From positions 1 through 64,000 of the forward strand of contig JAMLIC010000037.1 in assembly GCA_023954375.1 (NCBI GenBank): a DNA stretch of 64,000 bases. The letters run 5' to 3'. Under the pieces are notes generated by a model, which saw only the letters and a program-made list of their open reading frames with translations, made no database searches and was not told the DNA's origin. This stretch comes from Planctomycetota bacterium (GTDB lineage: Bacteria > Planctomycetota > J058). The position numbers were made by a program, and so were the translations under genes. Positions 1 to 7,646 of the stretch are shown here, piece by piece. The stretch's first letter is position 1. Each line of letters opens with the position of its first letter.

Positions 1-50
1 CCCCGACGCACCGCAGCGCCCGCCATCCTCGGCCGCAGCCGCGATCACAC
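1..50. repeat. Dispersed 50-bp repeat, copy 1 (cut by window edge)
   Basis: Bases 1-50 match 33402-33451 at 49 of 50 positions; the only difference is base 3 (C here, T there) and 4-50 are identical. This copy ends exactly at the stop codon of the minus-strand gene that follows, and the other copy ends 3 bp from the stop codon of a different minus-strand gene. It contains the small inverted repeat CGGC-CGCA-GCCG. The left end is not visible, so the true length is unknown. Confidence 0.85.
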
Positions 51-1105
51 TAGCGCTGGTCGGCCTCGGGGTTCTTCCCCTGCCGGAGGAGCGCCAGCTT
101 CGCCTCGAGCTCCTGGCGCGTCTTCTCCTTCTCGGCCTCGGCGCGGGTCCAGCGGGCCTTCTCGCGCTGCCACCACTGCTCCCAGGCGGTCTTCGCGCGC
201 GTCTCCTCGAGCGTGCGCATGCGCTCGGTGCTGGCCTCGTAGTTGACGTTGTGCCCGGTGACGACGCGCAGGGCCGCGTCGCCGTCGGCGCGCACGAAGC
301 ACGACTCGATCTCGCCCTGGTGGTCGAGCAGCTTCAGCAGCTTCGTCGGCACGTCGTGGTGGTACATCAGCCAGCGCAGGTCCTCGAGCTTGAGGTCGCC
401 GGAGGGCTGCATGAGCTCCGCGACGCCGACGGCGCAGTTCTGCTTGGTGAAGAGCGCCTCGCTCTCGAGGCCGTTGGCCAGGAGCGGGAGCGCCTTGAGG
501 CCGTGGGCCAGGACCCGCTCCTTGGCCAGGCGGCGCTGCTGGACGGCGCTGCCCTGCCCGCGGTCGGGGCCGCGCCGGCGGTTGTAGTTGAAGCGCTGCA
601 TCTGCTCCTGGATCTCGGAGCGCTCCTCGGGGGTCGCCGCCACGGCCTTGAGCCGCTCCTCGCGCGTGGGGCCGAGCTTCTCGAGGTCCTCGAGGACCTT
701 GTCGCGGATGGGCGTGAGCTCCTCGATCTGCGCCGGCGTCAGCCCGGCGGGCCACTGCCACTCGCCGGGGCGACCCGGCGCGGCCGGGCGCGCCGGGGTG
801 GCCGGCGCCGCGGGCTCGGGCTGGGCGGGCTGGGCGGGCTGGGCCGGCGGGGCGGGCTCGACGGGGCGGCCGCCCGCGCCGTAGTTCACGAGCACCTCGC
901 CCTCGGTGAAGCTGGCGATGTCCGCCTTGGGGATCGTGATCGTGCCCCGGTCGTCGGTCCGCATGCGGATCGAGTCGCGCCCCTCCTCGACGAGGCGGCC
1001 GTGGATCTCCCGGCCGTTCTTGAGCGTGACCGTGTCTGCGCGGGCCACCCCCGGGACGAGCGCGGCGGCGATCGAGAGCGCGAAGAGCGAGCGGCGAAGG
1101 CGCAT
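50..1105 (-). CDS. Secreted protein of unknown function with N-terminal LKNGR-type domain
   Basis: 351 residues. Residues 1-23 are a signal peptide (basic start, hydrophobic core, ending GVARA), so the protein is exported. Residues 24-65 (TVTLKNGREIHGRL, then ITIPKADIASF) resemble a small beta-rich domain common at the N-terminus of planctomycete secreted proteins. A Pro/Ala-rich linker at about 70-110 contains QPAQPAQP, and the rest is charged and helical with many Arg/Glu. The start at 1105 is chosen because an AGGGAGGG ribosome site lies just upstream and the signal peptide follows at once; a longer open frame to 1615 would bury it. No enzyme motif was recognised. A promoter is proposed at 1126-1155, and the stop abuts the 50-bp repeat. 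Confidence 0.8.
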   Translation of the reverse strand: MRLRRSLFALSIAAALVPGVARADTVTLKNGREIHGRLVEEGRDSIRMRTDDRGTITIPKADIASFTEGEVLVNYGAGGRPVEPAPPAQPAQPAQPEPAAPATPARPAAPGRPGEWQWPAGLTPAQIEELTPIRDKVLEDLEKLGPTREERLKAVAATPEERSEIQEQMQRFNYNRRRGPDRGQGSAVQQRRLAKERVLAHGLKALPLLANGLESEALFTKQNCAVGVAELMQPSGDLKLEDLRWLMYHHDVPTKLLKLLDHQGEIESCFVRADGDAALRVVTGHNVNYEASTERMRTLEETRAKTAWEQWWQREKARWTRAEAEKEKTRQELEAKLALLRQGKNPEADQR

Positions 1106-1125
1106 GGATCCCTCCCTGGTCAAGC

Positions 1126-1155
1126 AGTGTAATCCGGCCCGAGCGCCCGCGTAAA
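1126..1155 (-). promoter_or_regulatory. Sigma70-like promoter for the secreted-protein gene
   Basis: Read on the minus strand: -35 TTTACG (1155-1150), an 18-bp spacer and -10 TACACT (1131-1126). The expected start is near 1119, leaving a short leader that carries the AGGGAGGG ribosome site before the ATG at 1105. Each hexamer matches 4 of 6 consensus bases, which is notable in DNA this GC-rich. Confidence 0.5.
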
Positions 1156-1183
1156 GCGTGCGGCGGGCGGCCGGTCGGCCAGG

Positions 1184-1189
1184 TATCCT
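1184..1189 (+). promoter_or_regulatory. Possible -10 element (TATCCT) for the TerB-like gene
   Basis: TATCCT lies 58 nt before the ATG at 1248 in the divergent gap between two genes. No convincing -35 is visible. It belongs to a group of TANNNT hexamers found in the intergenic gaps of this window. Confidence 0.25.
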
Positions 1190-1247
1190 CGCCCGCCCTG
1201 ACAGGCGGCCTCCGAGGGCGGGGGGCGGCGAGAGGAGCGAGGCATCG

Positions 1248-1622
1248 ATGGAGGCGACCGAGCGGTTCCAGATCCTGGCGGCGGCGGCCCTGATGGACGG
1301 GAGCGTGGGCTCGCAGGAGCTCGAGATCCTGCTCAAGGCGGCCCAGGAGATGGGCGTGATCAAGGCCACCGCCGAGCAGATCCTCGACGAGACCCAGCGG
1401 AGCAAGGGCAAGGGCCTCACGGCCCGGATCCCCAGCGACCCGCGCCAGCGCGCGACGCTGTTCCGCTCGCTCGTCGACGTCGTCGCGGCCGACGGCGTGA
1501 TCGACGGCAAGGAGCTCCTGCTCGTGCAGCGGCTCGGCCCGTCCTTCGGGCTAAACGAGCTCGAGGTCGAGGACCTGCTGCGCGGGGCGGCCTCGGCGAG
1601 GCGCGCCCAGCGCAAGAAGTAG
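1248..1622 (+). CDS. TerB-like (tellurite-resistance family) domain protein
   Basis: 124 residues, almost entirely one TerB-like helical domain. Two similar halves are visible: AAALMDGSVGSQELEILLKA near residues 8-28 and DVVAADGVIDGKELLLVQRL near 78-98. Each carries the acidic D-G-x-(V/I)-x-x-x-E pattern that forms the metal-binding pocket in this family. There is no signal peptide or membrane segment, so it should be cytoplasmic. TerB-like domains occur in many stress and membrane-associated systems; the substrate is unknown here. The ATG at 1248 has AGGAG 10 nt upstream; an in-frame extension to 1158 has no ribosome site and is Arg/Pro-rich. It converges with the metallo-beta-lactamase gene, 5 bp between stops. 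Confidence 0.75.
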   Translation: MEATERFQILAAAALMDGSVGSQELEILLKAAQEMGVIKATAEQILDETQRSKGKGLTARIPSDPRQRATLFRSLVDVVAADGVIDGKELLLVQRLGPSFGLNELEVEDLLRGAASARRAQRKK

Positions 1623-1627
1623 GAGGC

Positions 1628-3808
1628 CTACTCGACGGCCTTCGTGCCGAGGAAGGCCAGGCGCACGCCCGGGTTCTCCTCGAACCAGCGCGCGAGGTCG
1701 GCGCGCTTGATCCTGAAGGCCCGCCCGGCCTCGACGGCGCGGGCCGCCCCGGCGCAGGCGCGCCCCTGCACGAGGGCGTCCACCTCTCCCAGGAAGGCGC
1801 CGGGCCCGAACGGCTCGAGGGGGGAGCCGCCGTAGCCGTCGAGCGCGACGCGCCCCTGGTCGACGACGAACGCGGCCTCGGCCGGCGCGCCGGCGGCCCA
1901 GAGCAGGTCGCCCGCCTTCAGCTCGACGACCTCGAGGAACGACTGGAGCTGCGTCTTCTGCGCCGACGTGAGCTCCTGCAGGGCCGAGTTGCGCGCGAAC
2001 AGCTCCCAGGAGCGCTCCTCGCGCATGTTGGCCAGCCGCACCAGGCGCTCGGCGATGTCGGTCCCGCGCAGCAGGTAGAGGAAGTCGTAGCGGTCGATCT
2101 CCGCCAGCACGCAGTCGGTGTGGGCGAAGACGTCGGCGTTGCGCGGCTGGCCGAGGATGAGCGCCGTCTCGCCGAAGAAGTCGCCCGCCTGGTAGCGCTT
2201 GAGCTCCGCGCCGTCGCGCCGGACGGAGGCCACGCCCGAGACGATCACGTAGAAGGCGTCGCCCGGGCTGTCCTGCGCGATGATCCGCTGCCCGGCCGGA
2301 TACTCGCGCGTGCGCGCCACCTGCAGGAGCTCGCGCGCGCGCGCCAGCGAGAAGCCGCGGAACAGGTCGAGCCCGACGAACACGTCCAGGAGCGCGATCG
2401 CCTCGGCGTGGCGCGGCGGGTCGACCGGGATGCGCAGGGTGTTCTCGACCCCGGCCGGCGCCACCTTGAGGCCCTGGTCGTCCGGAAGGTCCTTCTGGGC
2501 GATGTGCAGCAGGTAGAGCCGCCTCTTCACGTCGGGCGGCAGCGCCGCCAGCACCGGCACCGGCGTGTGGAGCGGCGGCACCCCCGCCTCGTGCAGCACC
2601 ACCGTGTGGTGCCAGGGGAAGCGGATGAGGGCGTCGGCGCGCTCGCGCGTGAGCGTCCCCGCCTTCACCATGTCCTCGATCCGCGCCGGGTCGTAGAGCG
2701 TGTCGGCCGAGAAGACCAGGCTCTTGCCGCCGTAGAAGGCCTCGAAGCCGACGGTCGGGATCGAGTGCAGCGTGTAGAAGAAGCGCAGCTCGCCGCCGTG
2801 CACGCGCACGCTCGAGCCGATCTTCACCGGCCGGTAGATGAACAGGCGGCGCAGGAAGTCCTCGTCGAGGCCGGAGAGCGCCGAGTACTTGCGCAGGAAC
2901 GAGCCGAGGATCGTGGGCGAGGTGTAGAGGACGACGCGCCCCTCCTCGAGGACCTTCTGGAACGTGCCGCTGTCGTGGTCGGCGTGGCAGTGCGTGAGGA
3001 TCACGCCGTCGATGAGCTTGGGGGCGATCCCGCTCTGCGCCAGGAGGTCGGTCGAGCCCATGGGCGGGTCGACGAGCAGGCCGCGGTGGTTGATCCACAC
3101 GATGAACCCGGTCGTCTTGCCCTTGGGGTCGAAGCCGTGGCTGGACCCGAGCACCGTGACGCCGAACGCCGGCGGGTGGAAGGCGCCGGGCGCCTCGGTC
3201 GACGGGCGCTCCCGCTCGGGCAGCCGCACGCGCGCGGGCACGCGCGCGCGCTCGGCCCCGCCGTCCCTGACCACGTAGCCCTGGTCGCCCGGCAGGCGCT
3301 CGACGGTCACGTCGTCGCCGACGCGGGCGACGCCGGCCTCGTCGAAGCGGGTGAACGTGATGAGCGTGTCGACCTCGAGGCGCTCGGTCGGCTTGAAGGG
3401 GTTCTTGCGGAACTGCCCGCACTCGGTCGCGTGGTCGGGGCGCGCCGCCGGCGCGATCGACGCGTCGAACTCCGCGTCGCCCGCGTAGCGGCCCTGCGGG
3501 CCGAAGAGGGTCTCGGTGAGGATCCGCCGCAGGCGCGCCTCGCCGTCCTCGTCGGTGATCAGGTTGACGGTGCGCTTCAGCACGAAGAAGTTGAAGTACG
3601 CCGGGAACTCGACCTCGCTCACGTTGACGCCGCGCGAGCGGTCGAAGCGCTCGCGCGGGACGACGTAGTGCGTGGGCACGGTGAGCCCGAGCGCCATGTG
3701 GTCCTTGATCGTCTCGGGCGGGCAGCCGAACTGCAGCGGGCCGGCCGAGGTGGTGACGACGACGCCGCCGCGGGGCAGCTCGAGGACGGGCTCTTGCGCG
3801 GTGGCCAT
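1628..3808 (-). CDS. Metallo-beta-lactamase hydrolase fused to two cyclic-nucleotide-binding domains
   Basis: 726 residues, cytoplasmic. An N-terminal region of about 200 residues precedes a metallo-beta-lactamase fold whose metal motif is H273-x-H275-x-D277-H278 (ILTHCHADHD). Further metal-ligand candidates are DTLY and the FPWHH cluster. Residues about 475-590 are a cyclic-nucleotide-binding domain with a competent pocket: E547 in FGETALI followed by QPRNAD. A second such domain at about 610-716 has FLGEVDAL but lacks the PRxA segment and may not bind ligand. The layout suggests a hydrolase gated by cAMP or cGMP, as in bacterial cyclic-nucleotide phosphodiesterases of this fold; the substrate is inferred. 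The ATG at 3808 follows GGAGGAG. It is divergent from the kinase at 3891. Confidence 0.8.
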   Translation of the reverse strand: MATAQEPVLELPRGGVVVTTSAGPLQFGCPPETIKDHMALGLTVPTHYVVPRERFDRSRGVNVSEVEFPAYFNFFVLKRTVNLITDEDGEARLRRILTETLFGPQGRYAGDAEFDASIAPAARPDHATECGQFRKNPFKPTERLEVDTLITFTRFDEAGVARVGDDVTVERLPGDQGYVVRDGGAERARVPARVRLPERERPSTEAPGAFHPPAFGVTVLGSSHGFDPKGKTTGFIVWINHRGLLVDPPMGSTDLLAQSGIAPKLIDGVILTHCHADHDSGTFQKVLEEGRVVLYTSPTILGSFLRKYSALSGLDEDFLRRLFIYRPVKIGSSVRVHGGELRFFYTLHSIPTVGFEAFYGGKSLVFSADTLYDPARIEDMVKAGTLTRERADALIRFPWHHTVVLHEAGVPPLHTPVPVLAALPPDVKRRLYLLHIAQKDLPDDQGLKVAPAGVENTLRIPVDPPRHAEAIALLDVFVGLDLFRGFSLARARELLQVARTREYPAGQRIIAQDSPGDAFYVIVSGVASVRRDGAELKRYQAGDFFGETALILGQPRNADVFAHTDCVLAEIDRYDFLYLLRGTDIAERLVRLANMREERSWELFARNSALQELTSAQKTQLQSFLEVVELKAGDLLWAAGAPAEAAFVVDQGRVALDGYGGSPLEPFGPGAFLGEVDALVQGRACAGAARAVEAGRAFRIKRADLARWFEENPGVRLAFLGTKAVE

Positions 3809-3890
3809 CGGGTCTCCTCCGGGGCCGGGGCAGTCTACGGAGGTGGCAGGGGGCTGCCAAGAACGGATATCGTCCCCCGGGGAGGTCGCC

Positions 3891-6800
3891 GTGGGGGCCG
3901 AGCCGTGGGAGGTCGCCTTCGGGCGGCGCTGCGTGCAGCAGGGGCTCGTGCCGCAGGAGGCCGTGCGGCAGGCGTACCTCCAGCGCGCGCCCGGGCGCAC
4001 GCTCCCCGACGAGCTGGTCGCGCGACGGCTGCTCGCCCCGGCGCAGGCGGCGGAGGTCGCCGCGTGGCTGCGGCGGCAGCAGCCGGCGGCGCTGCGCGCC
4101 TCGTCCGGCGCCCACGCGGCGCTGCCCGCGCCGCCGCCGCCCGGCGTGGACGACCCGACCGTGCGCCTCGGGCCCGGCGCGGCGGCCGACGGCGTCGACG
4201 ACCCGACCGTGCGGTTCGGGCCCGGCGCGGCCGCCGAGGGCGCGCCGACCCTCTACCACCCGCCGCCGTCCGGGGACCCCGCGCCCGACGACGGGGTGAC
4301 GCTCCGCCCCGGCGCGGCGGACGACGCCCCGACCGTCGGCCCCCTCTCGACGGCGGCCGGCGCGAGCGGGCGCGCGCGGCAGCCGGGCGGCCTCCCGCAG
4401 CCGGGCGAGCGGGTCGGCCCCTACGAGCTCACGGCGCTCCTGGGCAAGGGCGGCATGGGGGCGGTGTTCCGGGCGCGCGACCCGCGCGCGGGCGCGGACG
4501 TGGCCCTCAAGCTGCTCCTCCCCGGCGCCGACCCCGACGGCTCGACGCTCGCGCGCTTCCGCCGCGAGGCCGAGGCGGTCGCGCGCGTCGACGCGCACGC
4601 CGGGGTCGTGCGGGTGCGCGACCTCGGCGCGCACGACGGGATGCCCTACGCGGTCATGGACCTCGTCGAGGGGCGCGACCTGCACGCGATCGTGAAGGCC
4701 GAGGGGCCGCTCGGGGTGGATCGCGCCCTGCGCTACACCGAGGCCGTGGCCCGCGCCGTGCACCACTGCCACGTGAAGGGCGTCCTGCACCGCGACCTCA
4801 AGCCCGCCAACGTCCTCCTGCGCGCGGCGGACGACGTCCCGCTGGTGACGGACTTCGGCCTGGCGCTCGACCGCGACGCGGAGCGCCTGACCCGCACGGG
4901 CCAGGTCATGGGCACGCCCGCCTACATGCCGCCGGAGCAGGCCGACGGCGACCGGGCGGCGGTCGACGCGCGCGCCGACGTCTACGCCCTCGGCGCGATC
5001 CTCTACGAGCTGGCGGCGGGGCGCCCGCCCTTCCAGGGCGGGCAGGTCGAGGTCCTGAAGCAGGTCTTCATGGACATGCCCGCCCCGCTCGCGCCCAGCC
5101 GGGCCGACGTCCCCGCGGACCTCGACGTGATCGTCCGCAAGGCCATGGCCAAGGACAAGGCCCTGCGCTACGCGACCGCCGCCGACCTCGCCGACGACGT
5201 GGCGCGCCTGCGCCGCGGCGAGCCGATCACGGCGCGCGCGCCGACCTGGCGCGAGGAGCTGGTGTGGCGGCGGCGGCGGGGCGACGTGCGCGCGCGCCTC
5301 GTCCTGGCGTCGCCGTGGCTCGTCGCGCTCGGCCTCGCGGTCGGCGGCGCGGTCGCGCTCGTGGCCGCGCTCACGAACACCCCGGAGCGGCTCCTCGCGG
5401 AGGCCCTGGCGCGGCTCCCCGCCGCCGTGGCCCGCGACGACCCGCTCGCCCCCGGCGAGGCGGTGGCCGACCTCCGCCGCCAGCTGGTCGGCCTCTCGCC
5501 CGCGGCGGACGCGGGCGAGGAGGCGCAGGTCGAGCTCGCGCGCCTGACCGCGCTGGCCGCCCTCCGGCCCGGTGACGGTCCGCTGGGCCGCGCGCTCCAC
5601 GCGGACGAGGCGGGCCGGCAAGCGCTCGAGGCGCTGCTCCGCCGGCTGCGCGTCGCCGCGGAGGGGGCCGACCCGGCCTGGCTCCCGCGCCTCGACGCCC
5701 CGACCGACGCCGCGTCGGCCGAGGACCACCTCATGGCGGCGCTCGGCCAGGCCCGCTGGGGGCGGCGCGACCTCGGCGCCGCGGACGCCCCGGAGGCGCC
5801 GTCGCTCGAGCAGGTCCGCGCGCTCCTCGGCCGGGCGGAGGAGGCGGGCGGCCCGGTGGCGAAGGCGGCGAAGGCGGCGCGCGAGAGGCTCGACCGCGCG
5901 GCGGAGCGCGTGGAGGAGGCGCTGGCGGCGGGCCTGGCGGAGCTCGAGGCGGCCCTCACCGACGGGCGCCGCGGGCCCCGCGCCCCGTGGCACGGCCTGA
6001 TCGACCCCGCGCTGCCGGCGCTGTCGGAGGTGGACGCGCGCGCGCGGCCGTTCGCGCTCGGGGTCCTGCGCCGGAGGAAGCCCGCCGCCCTCGCGGACGC
6101 CGTGGAGCGCCTCAAGGACCTCTTCCCGCCCAAGGACGACCCGCGCCTGAGGCGGCACCAGCCGTACGGGGCCCTTGCCGAGGCGCTCCGGGGCGCGATC
6201 ACGCCGCTCGCGCGCGCCGAGCCGCGGGCGCGCCTCCGCGAGGGGCGGCTCGTCGCGCTCACGCGCGAGCTGGCGACGCTCGCGGGGCGGCGCTCCTACG
6301 AGGCCGAGACCGAGCCGGCGTCGGTGGGGTTCGGCGACGTCCTGCAGGCCGGGCTCGAGCTCCTCGGCGACTGGGGCGACGATCAGTTCCGCAGGGAGAC
6401 CGTCGACGCCGTCGTGCACGCCATGCGGCCGGCGCTCGCCGAGGAGAAGAGCCCGCCCATGGCGCTCGTCATGGCCCTGCCGGGGCTCCACCGCCTGCCG
6501 ACCGACAACCTCGCCTTCATCGACCGCTTCCGGCGGGCCCTCGACGAGCGGGTGCTCGAGACCTTCACGCGCGAGCACCGGACGGGGGACGCCCACCTCA
6601 TGTGGGCGGAGCTCCTCCGCGCGACGCGGGAGCCCAGGGGCGGCGACGACGCGGACGGGCGCGCGCGCGCGCACTGGCCGGAGCTGAGCGCCGTGGAGCT
6701 GGCCAGGATCCGTGACAGGTTCGCGCAGGCGCTGGGCCCCTCCCTCACGCCCGACGAGCGCGAGCGCCTGCAGGAGCTCGCGACGCCGGAGCCGCTCGAC

Positions 6801-7646
6801 GTGCCCCTGACCTCCCTCTGGGTGCCGCACGCCCGCGCGTGGGTGGGGGCGCTCACGGTGGGGCTCGCGCTCCGTCGGCCCGCCGACGAGCGGGACGCGG
6901 CCGTCGCGCAGGCCCGGGCGGGCCTCGAGCTCGTCCAGGCCTTCCGCGCGCGGTACGGAGAGGAGAAGGACCCGACGCGCGCGGCCAAGCTCCTCCACCT
7001 CGAGGACCGGTGCCTCGAGCACCTCCTCTCCTGGCCGGGGGTGGACGCGGCCTGGCGCGAGACGCTCGAGGCGGCGCTCGAGGCGTCGCTCCGGGCGCAG
7101 GTCGAGGTCGGCTGGCGCATCCTCACGCTCGCCGTCCGGGCGGAGGCGCGCGACGACTTCAACCAGGGGAGCCTCGGCGGGGCCGACGCCCGCTTCGACA
7201 CCGACAACGTGCTCCGCTACCTCGAGAGCCCGTTCGTCGGCCTGACGGGGCTCCTCGAGCGCCGGGGGCGCGCCGAGGAGGGGCTGGCGCTCGCGTCGGA
7301 GAGCCTCGAGCGGCTGCGCGCGCTGGAGGGGCCGACGGAGCTCGCGTTCCCCTTCACCCTGCTCCTGCGGCGGGGGGAGCTGGCCTTCGCGGTCGGGCGC
7401 CTCGACGCCGCGGCGGCGGCCGCCGACGAGGTCCTGGCCGAGGTCGCCCGGCGACCCGGCCACGACCGCCGGAGCCGCCGCACGGCGGTCCGCCGGGGGA
7501 ACGACGCGCGGCTGCTGCTGGCGCGGGTCCACCTGCGCCGCGGGGACGCCGCCGCCGCGCGCGCGCTCCTCGAGGCCGCCCGGGCCGCCGGCGACCTCGA
7601 GGTCGACCGGTGGGCGCCGGTGCTCGAGGCCCTCGGAGGGCGCTGA
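3891..7646 (+). CDS. Transmembrane Hanks-type Ser/Thr kinase with large C-terminal helical domain
   Basis: 1251 residues. Residues 3-70 form a small helical module. Residues 86-155 are a low-complexity arm with repeated DDPTVRLGPGAA-type units. The kinase domain is about 176-450, with the Gly loop GKGGMGAVF, K207, H300-R301-D302 (HRDLKPAN), D321 in DFG and an APE-like PPEQ. A membrane helix lies at about 470-492, followed by some 750 Ala/Arg/Leu-rich helical residues, perhaps a TPR-like sensor outside the membrane. GTG 3891 is chosen for the GGGGAGG 5 nt upstream; the frame is open further upstream, but that sequence is antisense to the neighbouring gene. Its stop overlaps the next kinase start (TGATG), so the two are probably co-translated. 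Confidence 0.85.
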   Translation: MGAEPWEVAFGRRCVQQGLVPQEAVRQAYLQRAPGRTLPDELVARRLLAPAQAAEVAAWLRRQQPAALRASSGAHAALPAPPPPGVDDPTVRLGPGAAADGVDDPTVRFGPGAAAEGAPTLYHPPPSGDPAPDDGVTLRPGAADDAPTVGPLSTAAGASGRARQPGGLPQPGERVGPYELTALLGKGGMGAVFRARDPRAGADVALKLLLPGADPDGSTLARFRREAEAVARVDAHAGVVRVRDLGAHDGMPYAVMDLVEGRDLHAIVKAEGPLGVDRALRYTEAVARAVHHCHVKGVLHRDLKPANVLLRAADDVPLVTDFGLALDRDAERLTRTGQVMGTPAYMPPEQADGDRAAVDARADVYALGAILYELAAGRPPFQGGQVEVLKQVFMDMPAPLAPSRADVPADLDVIVRKAMAKDKALRYATAADLADDVARLRRGEPITARAPTWREELVWRRRRGDVRARLVLASPWLVALGLAVGGAVALVAALTNTPERLLAEALARLPAAVARDDPLAPGEAVADLRRQLVGLSPAADAGEEAQVELARLTALAALRPGDGPLGRALHADEAGRQALEALLRRLRVAAEGADPAWLPRLDAPTDAASAEDHLMAALGQARWGRRDLGAADAPEAPSLEQVRALLGRAEEAGGPVAKAAKAARERLDRAAERVEEALAAGLAELEAALTDGRRGPRAPWHGLIDPALPALSEVDARARPFALGVLRRRKPAALADAVERLKDLFPPKDDPRLRRHQPYGALAEALRGAITPLARAEPRARLREGRLVALTRELATLAGRRSYEAETEPASVGFGDVLQAGLELLGDWGDDQFRRETVDAVVHAMRPALAEEKSPPMALVMALPGLHRLPTDNLAFIDRFRRALDERVLETFTREHRTGDAHLMWAELLRATREPRGGDDADGRARAHWPELSAVELARIRDRFAQALGPSLTPDERERLQELATPEPLDVPLTSLWVPHARAWVGALTVGLALRRPADERDAAVAQARAGLELVQAFRARYGEEKDPTRAAKLLHLEDRCLEHLLSWPGVDAAWRETLEAALEASLRAQVEVGWRILTLAVRAEARDDFNQGSLGGADARFDTDNVLRYLESPFVGLTGLLERRGRAEEGLALASESLERLRALEGPTELAFPFTLLLRRGELAFAVGRLDAAAAAADEVLAEVARRPGHDRRSRRTAVRRGNDARLLLARVHLRRGDAAAARALLEAARAAGDLEVDRWAPVLEALGGR

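Noticed and set aside
1551..7532. Open frame of 1993 codons on the minus strand across the kinase region
   Set aside because: Arg/Pro/Ala/Gly-dominated translation with no domain, antisense to the kinase and running into the metallo-beta-lactamase gene; high-GC shadow.
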